From positions 1,550,001-1,614,000 of the forward strand of contig JAHLEZ010000014.1 of assembly GCA_020726505.1 (NCBI GenBank): a stretch of DNA of 64,000 nucleotides, in the 5' to 3' direction. Position 1 is the stretch's first letter. Every line of letters begins with the position of its first letter. The notes under the pieces are model-generated. The model did not search any database. It was not told where the DNA came from and was given only the letters and a program-made list of their open reading frames with translations. This stretch comes from Leptodontidium sp. MPI-SDFR-AT-0119. Lineage: Eukaryota; Ascomycota; Leotiomycetes; Helotiales; Leptodontidiaceae. The translations under genes were made by a program, and so were the position numbers. Of this stretch, positions 22,371 through 32,767 are shown piece by piece.

Positions 22371-23142
22371 TCAAGGCCGATCCACATACCAACGAATCGT
22401 ATCCCTCAACTTCTCCACGGGAACTTCCCCATCAGCTCCTCTATCTTTCGCGAGCCCATAATCCTGCACGAGCAACTCTCCCTTCCTCGCACCAACCTTC
22501 GCAATCGTCTTCATCGACCCAACATTCTCCGTATCAATCCTAGCAACAAGTGACTTGACGAGAGATCGGTCTTTGTACAGTAAGTCAGTAAACGCAGTAC
22601 CCCAGTATTCACTCACTCTTGCTTTTCGAATAAGTAAATAGAAATAGAACGACTTACTCTCCAATCCCCAAAAAATCCCCTCTTTCCCAACAAAAACCGT
22701 CAAAGCCTCAGTCATAAACCCCTTCTCCCAAAAGTCACAATGAAGCATATACACCAGCTCCATCCCATCTCCCACCGTGCCTAGTAAGCCGATCAATCTC
22801 GGTGTCGTACATTTTATCTCTGCTTCATCTCGTATTTCCGGATCTGGATCAGGGCGTAGCAAAATAGCGTATTTGTCGATTTTGGGGTTCACAGATGTTA
22901 GAGATTTTTGCATGAATATTCTTGATTGCTCGAGAGTTTGCATGGGGGAGTGTTGCCTGTGTTTCTTGTGAGTGGGATGCTGAAGAAGTGTGGATGGGGG
23001 GTGGGGGGGGGGGGGGGGGGGGGGGGGGTTCTTACGACCATATCATTGATTCTTGTGACGACCATAAGAGATGGAAATCTTGGAGATGTTTTTCTGAGAT
23101 TCGCTCGAGCCATAATCGAGGAGTTTCTGCATCGTAACCCAT
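22371..23142 (-). CDS. GNAT-family N-acetyltransferase, tandem copy 1 (201 aa)
   Basis: Exons 23142-23036, 22956-22658 and 22570-22371. The start MGYDAETPRLWLERIS is typical of RimJ/RimL-like GNATs. An alternative in-frame Met lies at 23241. Exon 2 contains the acetyl-CoA-binding region (LVYMLHCDFWEKGFMTEAL), in which the usual Q/RxxGxG/A loop is altered to FWEKGF. Exon 3 has the conserved DTENVGSMKTIAKVG helix. The first intron begins GTAAGAA and then runs into 26 consecutive C on the coding strand. The second intron is a multiple of three with no stop, so it could be retained. The acceptor substrate is unknown. Confidence 0.82.
23003..23028. repeat. 26-nt poly-G tract (poly-C in the GNAT copy 1 transcript)
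   Basis: Uninterrupted G26 on the plus strand, preceded by another G6 after a single T. It lies inside intron 1 of GNAT copy 1, seven bases past the 5' splice site. A run this long is prone to length change and to sequencing or assembly error. Confidence 0.95.
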
Positions 23143-23437
23143 GTTTGCAAGTCTCGACTTGGAGGATTCACCGTTGCTTAGAGGGGTGTGTAGAAAAGGG
23201 ACTTTGTGCTTGATCTTGGGGACGGAGTCATAATTCTGCAAGTTGTCTACCGAACTCCGTAGGCAAGCCGCTTACCTGTGGAGTTGCAAGGGTAATTCTT
23301 TTTTTAGGTAAGTAGCTTTCTACCTAAATGCCAGCAAGTATATCTGCTCTACGCTGTTCCCATTTCAGGCCTGTTCTCATTTGGGACCTTTACAACGTAT
23401 GTTCAAAAATGGCTCGAACATAATTCAATATGATCAT

Positions 23438-24164
23438 TTAGACTTTCTCCGTCAAGACAGGCCGATCAAGATAGAAGTACTGCAGGTTGCTCTTCACTTC
23501 TCCGCCTAGGTATGCCCGCGCATAGAAGTCTTTCTTGTACTCGCCCTTGATGAAGCCGTGCTTGATAAGAATACGTGTACTTCCAAGGTTCTCTGGGTCA
23601 GCTGCTGCGGTGAGCCGCGTGTATTTCTGACTGACTGGGATGGTGATCAGGTTTCATGTCATGACACAAAGTCCATAAGAAATGAAGTGATACAACGACA
23701 ACCAGTGGTAAAAATGAAATGCGTACCATCCAGATCCCACCACATTGCAAGGAACATAGTCAGAGCCTCAGTCATGTATCCTTTTCCCCAGTAGTCAGGA
23801 TGAAGGCGATATCCAATCTCGACTTCCCGTACAATGCCCACGACGCCAATCATCTTCGGCCTCACACCCTTCCCTTCTCCCTTCAGCATGATAGCCCATC
23901 GTTCGTTCCAGGGCTCTTCGGGAGTTGGGAGGTGTTTCCGCATATTTTGAAGTGATTCGGCGATGGTGGCATCGGGCTTCCGCATGCTGTTCAATGCTGG
24001 TAAGCAGCTTTGACCAGAAATTTGGAGAGATGAGGCTTCTTGTTGACTTACGACCACATCATAGACGCTTCATTGCTTGTGATCCGGTGATAACTTTCCA
24101 AATGATCCCTGATACTCAACGTCTGTAGGTAAAGTCGACTAGACTCTGCTGCGTAGACGGCCAT
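23438..24164 (-). CDS. GNAT-family N-acetyltransferase, tandem copy 2 (about 189 aa)
   Basis: Exons 24164-24052, 23986-23727 and 23634-23438. The start MAVYAAESSRLYLQTLSI matches copies 1 and 3; an upstream in-frame Met is at 24230. The acetyl-CoA loop reads GYRLHPDYWGKGYMTEAL. Exon 3 has DPENLGSTRILIKHGFIKGEY and ends RPVLTEKV. Exon 1 ends in MMWS, at the same codon phase as the other two copies. The 3' acceptor of intron 2 was chosen to keep the conserved frame and is the least certain point. Confidence 0.82.
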
Positions 24165-24432
24165 GATGTAGATAAATGAGGAAGTAGAGAAAGGAATGTC
24201 AAAAGGAACGATGAGGTTTGTAAATAACAAGCTTCCATTAAGTTCGGGACCGAATGACTCAAAGCTTCGATCGACTCGACCAGGGAGCGTGACTCAAAGT
24301 CACGTGGAAACCAAGTCTAAACCGGTGAAGCTCTCAGCGCCAAAGGGTGGGATGATGAGGGACATATGGACCAAGTAGAAAGCGAGAATAGATGCAAAGG
24401 CACGGAATGGGTATTCAAAACATATCTCTGAT

Positions 24433-25154
24433 TCATGCTTTGGGTCTCTCGACTTCCCAGATAATGACCGACCTCCATTCCATCTCTCCCGTCTGCTGGT
24501 TCGGCGCCTCAAAAGCCTTCTCAAGAATTCCCTTGTTCGTGAAGCCAGCTTTTTCCAGGACCCTTTGGCTAGGAAGATTCTCTGGCTCCGTCCCAGCGTG
24601 TAGTTTTTCCTTTTGCAGCTTCCCTACATCACCGCATTAGCCTTTTCTTTGCTCGTCGTCCACGAAGCATGCAGTGGGATGTGGCCTACTCTCACTCGTC
24701 CAGTAATAGTCGGCAAGCAACTTCAGAGCTTCGGGAGCATATCCCTTTCCCCGGTGATCTGGAAGGATACCATAGCCAACTTCGGCCGCCTCCTCATCTT
24801 CAGAAAGACGAATGATGCCCATGGCACCAATGAACGTTGCTGGCTCTGCGCCAGACGGTCGCAGTAATATGGCATACATCTCCATCCACGGCTTCTCGTC
24901 TGATGGCATGCGGGATATTAACTTTTCTTTGGTACGGTCAAGGCTCCTTGGGCCGGAATCGCTTCTGTGCAGTATTAGCATGCGAACATGCATGGGAGAA
25001 TTGTGGAAATCGTGTGGTATTGGAGCCAGCACCGAACTTACGACCATTTCGTTACCAGCTCGTCTGTAACCAGAGCGTGATATCCTTCCAAGTGGTCCTC
25101 GACATTCATTGGCTGTAGCCATAATCGCTCTGACTGTGCTGCGTTTTTTGTCAT
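24433..25154 (-). CDS. GNAT-family N-acetyltransferase, tandem copy 3 (about 192 aa)
   Basis: Exons 25154-25042, 24964-24690 and 24623-24433. The start is MTKNAAQSERLWLQPMNVEDH. Exon 2 has the best-preserved acetyl-CoA motif of the trio (EVGYGILPDHRGKGYAPEAL). Exon 3 has GTEPENLPSQRVLEKAGF and ends VERPKA. Intron positions match copies 1 and 2, so the three genes derive from tandem duplication. The sequences have diverged strongly, which points to an old duplication or diversifying function. Confidence 0.83.
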
Positions 25155-25792
25155 TGTGTACGAAGTAGAGAAAATGCCAATATTGATATCTCAGACAAGC
25201 CAAAAATGCTAATCGTGTCTTTGCTGTTGCGTATATATATGTAAACACTCTCGGGGTTCAACTGATATTACTATAGGTAAGTATGCCGAAAGCCGAATTT
25301 TTGTATTGCCTGCCTGGTTTCCTGAGTCACGATAAAGTGGGAAGAAGTGAGATTTTTCGTGTTCCTCGGCTGTATTAAGTCATCCACCAGAGCAGAAAAA
25401 GGAAGGTGTATGAAATTCCTTTCCTGGCCTGGCCTGGCCAGCATCGAATGATGCACAACGAGCCGGTTGTGAAATGACTACCTATAGTTGCCTAGCCGAG
25501 TGGGAAGAGCCATTTGGAATAGAAATATTTTTGCGTCACGTGACTTTTGGTGGAATTGAATGAGGGGTGGTACTCCAGGTTCCGTTCAAAGTCTCCAGTG
25601 CAAATGTTTAGGGAGAATAGAAAGGCGCTGTATGATTTTGTACAAGCAAGCAACCCTAGCTACCGCAAATATCGCCTTGTTCATGCTGGCAGCCATGACA
25701 TAGCCCAAGAGTTCCCGCAGAATCCCTCAAATCAATGCTCCATCCATCCCCCCAAGTCCCAAATTCTCCGCTGCTGTGGTGCTTGCAGTTCC
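25155..25792. other. Intergenic between GNAT copy 3 and EGD1
   Basis: About 640 bases. It contains the GNAT copy 3 promoter and the EGD1 3' UTR. A plus-strand frame from 25547 runs antisense to EGD1 and is not a gene. Confidence 0.6.
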
Positions 25793-26581
25793 TTATTCGA
25801 CCTTGTCCTCAAAGTTCTCGCCGGCGACCAAATCTGGGATGTCATCATCATCATCATCGTCGTCCTTCTTATCTTCACCACCTTCTTGCTTCTGCATGGA
25901 TTGGTAGCTCTCAGCCAGCTTTCGGAGGGAGGCAAGGGAGTCGGGGCCGAGTTGGTTGAGGATACCGGGGACGAGTTCAGTGAGCTCCTTGTCCTCACCG
26001 TTTCCGTAGATGGCGAAGGTGTTGGATGGGACGGCGGCGTGGACTGTGGAAGGTGAAAATATTAGCATGACCTCCAGATTTGTCGATTCCGTTTGTAGCC
26101 AATTCGAGATGCCCAGCTGGGAGGTGCTTTCGGAGCCTTACCTTTAGGGGCAGCAAAGTGGATGACGTTTCCATCAGACTTGAACATGTTGACCTCCTCA
26201 ATGGCTTGGATAGGTTGGACGTTCAGCTTCTTGAGCGCCGTCTGGAGCTTCTTGTCGTCGACACCGCCAGTCTTGTGAGTCTTCTTGACCTTTCTTCTTG
26301 GGGTACCCTTTCCGCTGTTTGCCTTCTGTCAGCATGTTCTCAATCTACAAATCCATCCTGCCCATCCCAATTGTATCCTTCGTGTTCGCTCTGGTCTGAT
26401 GGGGAATATAACCTACCCTGCATTCCAAAGTTAGCATTTGGTCAACAAGGCGGAGCTCTGGGCGTTCCTTGGAGCCACAGATGGGGATTCCAGAGCTGCA
26501 GAAGCCCAGAATCAATTGCTTGGGGCACAGCTTACCAATTCGTACCGACTGCTGCATCTTCTTCAACTTTTCCATATCCAT
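25793..26581 (-). CDS. EGD1: Nascent-polypeptide-associated complex beta subunit (Egd1/BTF3 family)
   Basis: The product (156 aa) reads [17 protein letters not shown], then [16 protein letters not shown]. The NAC domain follows ([29 protein letters not shown]), then [20 protein letters not shown] and an acidic tail with a run of eight Asp. NAC-beta binds ribosomes through its N-terminal basic motif and, with the alpha subunit Egd2, shields nascent chains. Exons: 26581-26536, the single base 26417, 26314-26142 and 26043-25793. The one-base exon is needed to turn ATT-G plus C-GGA into ATT GGC GGA. Both flanking introns (118 and 102 bp) have good donors, branch sites (GCTAAC and GCTGAC) and acceptors. 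I found no single-intron alternative that keeps frame. Confidence 0.88.
26417..26417 (-). other. EGD1: Predicted 1-nt microexon of EGD1
   Basis: On the minus strand this G lies between the acceptor TGCAG (ends 26418) and the donor GTAGGT (starts 26416). Including it restores the conserved Gly-Gly-Lys-Gly segment of Egd1. It could equally be described as a pair of adjoining introns removed in sequence. Confidence 0.7.
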
Positions 26582-29500
26582 GATTGCGGTAGTAAGACCT
26601 TCGTCACGGATCGCGGGTGTTCAGGTGAGGGTGAGGTTGAGGAGACGGGTATCGTAGCTATTCGGGGGTGTTTGTCAGCAGGATTCCTTCTTCGCACAGT
26701 CGAGAAGTTCCTTCCGCAGCTTGCGCAGGCGGTCGGGATACGTACAGGTGATGATGTCGAGATGTTCCTGGGGATTGCAGTCTCTCGAAGGGATCACGAT
26801 GATTTGTGCGAGCGCCAGAACGGTGAAAATTGAGGAATTTAGCCGAGTGTGGGGAACCTTCAACTCCAACCTCACCTTCACCGTCCATTGTTGTAAGTAA
26901 GCATTATTGAACAACAACAAGCATCCACGCAATACCACTTTACGAATTGAATGGTAATGATTTTGGCATTCATTGGGATGGATCATTTTTCTATCCTTCA
27001 GCTTGCAACTTCGTTAATTTACTAATCCCAGGATTCATGATGCCTCCCACTATTTGTCTTCCGGCAACTATTCCGGATCTTATTAGGTGACTAGAACAGA
27101 GTATATTAGGCCAAAATCCTATCAGGTTCACAAACGGCCGTGTGCAAGGCATGGAAACAGGTTTACTGGGAAGCAATTGCTCTGCACTTGATTCTACATG
27201 GTCAATTCCATTTTGCCAAGACCTCATGCAGTTCAGCCTCGGACAAAACTAAGTTGCTGAAAAGTTACTTCATTCCGTGAATTTACATTCGTTGGACTGA
27301 TGATATGATTTCTTTGTTGTTAATTTTGCCAGGCCTGTTGTGGCCAGCGCAAGGACTTGATGCCTAGTTGACTCATATACCTACTTGCCCTCCCTCGGGG
27401 AAAATCCATCATCCAGCTCCCTGGACTGTTCTGGGGATGCATGATATTAGCTCGTTGTCAATTTGAGGATTGCCTTGGTGTTGATGTCAAATAATCATCG
27501 AAGTCATGCATTGCTTATTCTTTACAGTACATCTAATTATTCTGAGATTTTCTAGACACCTTTATCAAATTGCACGCTAATTATAAAGAAATGCCACTTC
27601 TTGAGATATCAAGATGAAGAAAGAGTGCTTTGGGGTTAATGGAGGTAGCTTTGATAGTGCAGCAGCTCCCCCAATACTATACAATTGATAAATCCTGAGA
27701 TGCTGTTTGTGAACTTCCACTGCCTCACCCATGACGCCCTCAACGTCTAGTCATTCGTTAGCCATGGAGAATATGGAAAATATGGAAGAAGAATTTCACG
27801 AGGGCGGCGAGAGACACTCACTGGCTTCACCAACAAGATATCAAGTATCCCCATCTGCCGATATCTGTCGCAAGAGAAGTCGCACTTTGCAGCCCAGAAG
27901 AAACAAACTTGGTCTCCGTTCTTTATTCTGTGGGCAGGTCCCGATGTAATCATCACGAGTAACAAATAGATGCTGCCTACATTGGCCGATATTCCATGAA
28001 GGAAGAATCCGGTACTCAAAATGTGCGACTGGTCCGATGGCTATGTTACTCTCCCCAATTAATGCTGCTCTGGCTACCACAATATATTAAAGAGTCGTGA
28101 CTCAGAATTTTTTCTTGCACAATCCAGACTCTCAATCAATGACCTTGATGCAGAAATTTCCTAAATGCAACGAAATGGGGATTGTTGAGAGGATCGTTCA
28201 GCGCTTCTTGACTGAGGATTAAAGATATTATCATCGAGTCCGAGTCGACGAGAGTTCGAGTCGGCAATGTGAGGATTCTGCCTGAGTAATGTTGACAGTC
28301 GTTTGATAAGCTCGATGGCCAAGTGGCTACCATCTTGATTCTCCCTTTACCACACGATGCAGCGTTCTGCGCAGCTGTAGATGTCTCCCATTATAGCCAC
28401 CTGATGGTTTCGATCACCTGTTGAACTTTGGTCAACGCAAGAGCATCAACCCATAACCATAGCTATGGTGCTGAACCTCGGAGCTGTCGAAGAGCAGACA
28501 TGGGATTAGAACCGACTGCATTCTTCAGCCCATCCAGGCAGAAGATACCAGCTGTGTTAGGACGCCTCCAGGTATAAGACAAAGTGCTGTATTGTGAGCC
28601 TCAGTTGAGACGCTGTCTGACGAGTTTCCAGCAAGTTCGTATTTCTCCAGTGTGCAATAAATATCCGAGTCTTGCTGTGTGCTCGGTTATCTAAAGTATA
28701 CGAATCTAGCGTTTGCTCTAGTCCAAGCCGCCGTAGATAAATTGACCGACGCTCTCGTCTCGGTTTCAAATTAAAATGAGAGGTGCGATATGAAGCTAAA
28801 GAATGCATACTATCAGATTATTTGTTTGTTTCGAATGTGATTGCCACTAAATTTTGAGTTGACTGACTTCTATGGACCTCGGCGGTCCACAATTGACGCA
28901 TTGCGCCAGGCTCTGGGCAGAGCCTCTTGGAGAGTTACCATCGTGCGAGTTTTTGCAACTGGTTGAGCCTCAGCTACCTTATCGAGAAAAGCACCCTGGT
29001 AAGCTGTACACCGAGACTGGGCGGGCTCACAGAAACTCACCGAGTACGGCTTTTGATCCTACCAAGCTCTTTCCCTTCATTGTGTCTGCCCTGAGAAAGA
29101 GCCCTCCGCTGGAGGAAAACTCGCCTCGACAACATGTCGCCTTACTCCGAAGTCAGCTGACAAAGAAAGTTGAAGTTTTGACTCATGCATGCAGATCTTC
29201 TGATGATTGAAGTTGGGGACTTTACTCTATTATGTATGAAACTAGTTTGATGTTGTTAACCTTTGGAGAAATTGTTATTGGCAGCAGGCTCGGTCTGGGT
29301 GGGTGTCCTGATTCTGGCAATGAGGTGTGACTAAAAGCAGGTTCCCCAACCTATCTTATCCAAGAAATAAAAGACTAGCTACTTAATCTCAATAAATACC
29401 ACCCTTCAAATATCATACATGTTGACAATCTCTACCCTGCTTTATCCAGCCAAAGTGTGATGTGAGAGACCCTATATTTCTGGTCCCTTTTTCGGCACTC

Positions 29501-30225
29501 TTCTCCATTTCGGCAGCTCTGCGACTCCAAAAAGAATTTAACAAGATGGTTGGGATATTGGGTGAACATCAATACCCCTATACTGATATTTTAACAATAT
29601 TGGCATGATTGTAAACCATCCTCCAATGAAGAACAATTTTCTCATTTGATTTAATTCTAGCCACACAACAGTGACTGCGAATCACGGTCTATCTGTATTG
29701 CCCATAGCAGTAATCAAGGACCTATGAAACGTCATAAATATTCTATACTTCTTATTATAGTCCCCTATCTACTTCACAGTCCGCAAGAACCGTCAGCCAA
29801 GACCTCGGTCCGCGCCTCGCTCGCTTACGGTTAAATCACAGTAAACAAATCGAAAAGAAAAGGGAAAAAAGTGCATAACAATGAGGTTCCAAAAACAATG
29901 ACAAACAGAGGACAGGTAACAAGAATAAAATTCTTGGAAGTAGATGTTTAAATAGCAAAAGTTTCAGGGTCTTCGCAAACGACCACCTCTGGGGCAACAT
30001 GCCAGGGGAAATCGGGGTTGGTGAATGACTCCAAGAAACCCCCAGAGGGGAAATATTCACTGTATGGCCCAATTGCACAACTAGCCATTAACAAGTGACT
30101 CTACACATTGGCTTATTTTCTGATACAGTGCAGTGGTTTGGTTCTCAATATTAGGCAAGCGATTGCCACACACCAGCCTCCAGGAAAGCTATCTAAACTG
30201 CTCAATATTGCTCAAAACAGAAAAG
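26582..30225. other. Gene-poor, partly AT-rich 3.6-kb region
   Basis: It includes the EGD1 5' region (probably to about 26.9 kb). Beyond that there are only isolated short frames with no domain signal, such as 27747-28080 (minus), 28872-29210 (plus) and 29836-30078 (minus). Local AT-rich stretches lie near 27500-27600 and 29560-29760. I see no terminal repeats or transposase remnants. Confidence 0.5.
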
Positions 30226-31229
30226 ATGCCACCTCCAACAGCGCTTAAAGCAAAGGCAAAACCTATCCTACACCTATCCGAGCCCAAGAAAGTTGTGCGC
30301 TTTCTCGCAAATGCAACAAACCTAGAAACTGGCTCTCAGGCACCAGTAAACACAGGAACGAAGTCCGCCGGTCAAGAAACTGCTCAAAAGGAAGACGGAA
30401 CTGCCTCTCGCGCCAACAATAAAACACAGAACAGGGCCCAGCGCTCGAAGAAAGATTCAAGATCAAGGTCAAGATCACCGTCCCAGTTCAGGAGAGCTAG
30501 CTCTCCATATCCGGGAAAGACGTCGTCAGCTTCAGCGTCACAAAGGCTAGAAACGGATCATGGCAAGGGCAGATCGAGACCCGTAGCTCAAAGTACGACT
30601 TCACGACCCCTTCCTGTTACTTCTCGGCGTCACAATCCTAGCCCAGGCCCAGCCTGCAAAGAGGCCTAAAGCCAGAAGCAGCTCTTCCACATCGACCTCG
30701 AGGGACATCCACATCTCGTCCCGAATCAGTGTCACCGCATCCGAATAGAATCAAACCTACGATGGCCCAACCTCGGGCGGCGCCCACAACTCGACCCCGA
30801 TCGAAGTCGCCCCATCCAAATAAACAAACACCTAAGAGCCCTTCATCCAGGCACCTAGTACTAACACCAGTAACTGGAAGCCCCGCTGTTCGTGCTTCTA
30901 AATCACGATCAAGATCAAGAGCAGCGCACGAACCAACACCAGCACCAAAACCGGCCCATAATGCCTCGCGTCACAATAGCCCGGAACGACATCGTCCAAG
31001 AGGACGTTCTCCAACAGGTAGACTCACCCCAACACCAGCGCCACCTCGTGAGCCACCTCCTTGGACAGACGGGTTGAGGCCTCTCGCCCCAACCCGTGCG
31101 CGAAGCCGCTCACGATCAAGAGCACGTACACCTGGGCCCGGAGGACATGGAATGGGGCAGTGGATAAAATACAGGATTATTGATGTGGTAACGGGCAAAG
31201 TGACTCGAGTGGTAAGGGAGAGAAAATGA
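30226..31229 (+). CDS. Arg/Ser/Pro-rich hypothetical protein (about 314 aa)
   Basis: Starts MPPPTALKAKAKPILHLSEP. The first exon (30226-30582) and second (30642-31229) join in frame through a 59-bp intron (GTAGCT donor, CCTAG acceptor), which removes the stop seen when reading straight through. The product is dominated by RS and SP repeats (SKKDSRSRSRSPSQFRRAS, ASKSRSRSRAAHE, ARSRSRSRARTPG). It ends in a short, non-repetitive tail, GQWIKYRIIDVVTGKVTRVV, that may be the conserved part. No enzymatic domain. RS-rich proteins are often nuclear and tied to RNA processing, but this composition alone does not prove it. Confidence 0.55.
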
Positions 31230-31818
31230 GTCATAGAAGCGTGAGAACCGAAATTGAGAAATAGATCAGGATGGCTCGCCTCAGTCACAAGGAGAGTGCA
31301 TTGCTCTACATTGTATGGAGAAGTAGTAGTTCAAAGTATTTCTCAGAGGCAATAATACTGGATTAGATCGAATCATTTCTGTGAAGAGATTGCTGTGATG
31401 GATTGCAGTTTCGATATCATCTGGCCGCATTTATCGTTGAAGTGTCATTACACAGTGCCCCTTATTTAAGCGAAATGTTTTGTTTTTGATATGCTGGCCA
31501 CAGTTAATCTACATTCTGTGGATACCTACATGCTAGCATGTTTGGGACGGACTTTCTGTAAATAAAATGGGTAAGTGGTGGGTTTACCAGCATATTCACT
31601 AACAACTATTCATTCTTTGAGTGAAGGGTCCTTTGAATAACTGTGAGTTGGAGGTTCCAATCACACCGCATGCCTTTCTGCAAAGGCCGCATCCCCTTTT
31701 TCTAAAAGTAATCCATCCTCTTCCGTATTTTAACTATAGGCCTCCCTTATAAAATTAATACTGACTACCCAAATCATCAAAACCAAAGAAGTCTCCAAAC
31801 TACTTCTACTACTACGGC
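31230..31818. other. Intergenic, AT-moderate
   Basis: About 590 bases between the RS-rich gene and the decayed frame. No feature recognised. Confidence 0.5.
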
Positions 31819-32767
31819 ATGAGGTGCTCTACCTTGCGCCAAATGCTTCGGGTGGCCGTCGCATTTCAAACTACAGATCCAGAAACAGGCTCAGCTGCTC
31901 CTCTGATCGCTCCAACATCGCCCATACCTAAAACACGAAGCACAGAACCAAAATCAATTCTTCCCCAAAGCTCAACACAAACAGGAGATGGAGGTAAAAT
32001 ATCAGAGGGCCCATCAATAGGCCCTCCCATAACCGCAACACGCGGAACACGTCCAGTCGCGAAAGTTGGTAGATTACCCAGACAGCAAAGTAGCTTTGTT
32101 GCTACTTCGTCATCACTACTACCTGTTCAGGCACGCCCTTTACGTACTTCAACCACACCACCTAGCCCCTTTACCTCCGAGCCCGGGCCCAATGTTCAAA
32201 GAAGCCAAAGATCACGAACCTACGTTGTGGATACAAATACCCCATAACCCCCTCCTCTATACTCACCACATGTCTCCGCTCTAGTGCAGTACCATTCACA
32301 TTCGCCGTTAGTTGCACCTCCTTTTCGACCCCCATACTCTGCAACATTTCAAAGACGGTTGATCTCAAGTCATGTCACAAGACGATCATCTGACATTGGA
32401 TCTGGGGATAACTCTTCGCCTTCACCACCTCGGCCTATTCGAGAACGAAGAACATCATCCACCTCCCTGCGGTCATGGGAAAACTCTCAATCATCCTCAC
32501 AACACTGCCGAGAAGAGGTACATCTACTTCTCCAATAAGATCGTCGAACGTAGGCTCGTGCTCTCCACCACGCACTCGACGGCGCAGATCGACTTCGTCT
32601 TCTCCTCCTCTATCACTCACATCATCTCAAGCGCCGCCACACATTCGACGACATCCTTCCTATCCTTCACTCAGATCGCCGCCAACTTCTCTAGCACCTA
32701 CCAGACGGCGACCACAGTCCCCAAGAGGTCGGCAAAGAATGACCAAGAGGTCGGCGATCTAGATCAA
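31819..32767 (+). pseudogene. Decayed Ser/Pro/Arg-rich reading frame
   Basis: A frame from 31819 (MRCSTLRQMLRVAVAFQTTD) reaches TAA near 32245. It continues in the same frame with similar Ser/Pro composition (PPPLYSPHVSALVQYHSHSP ... SSDIGSGDNSSPSPPRP) to about 32510. The same style then continues in another frame (PRRGTSTSPIRSSNVGSC ... MTKRSAI) to about 32765. One stop and one shift therefore interrupt an otherwise continuous low-complexity protein. It resembles the neighbouring RS-rich gene in style (DPETGS versus NLETGS near the N-terminus), but homology is not certain. Unrecognised introns are an alternative. Confidence 0.4.

Noticed and set aside
25547..26056. 169-codon plus-strand frame
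   Set aside because: Antisense shadow of the EGD1 last exon.
27747..28080. Partly hydrophobic minus-strand frames suggesting a membrane protein
   Set aside because: Frames overlap without a workable exon chain and match no family I know.
28872..29210. 112-codon plus-strand frame in the gene-poor region
   Set aside because: No domain and no supporting context; could be chance.
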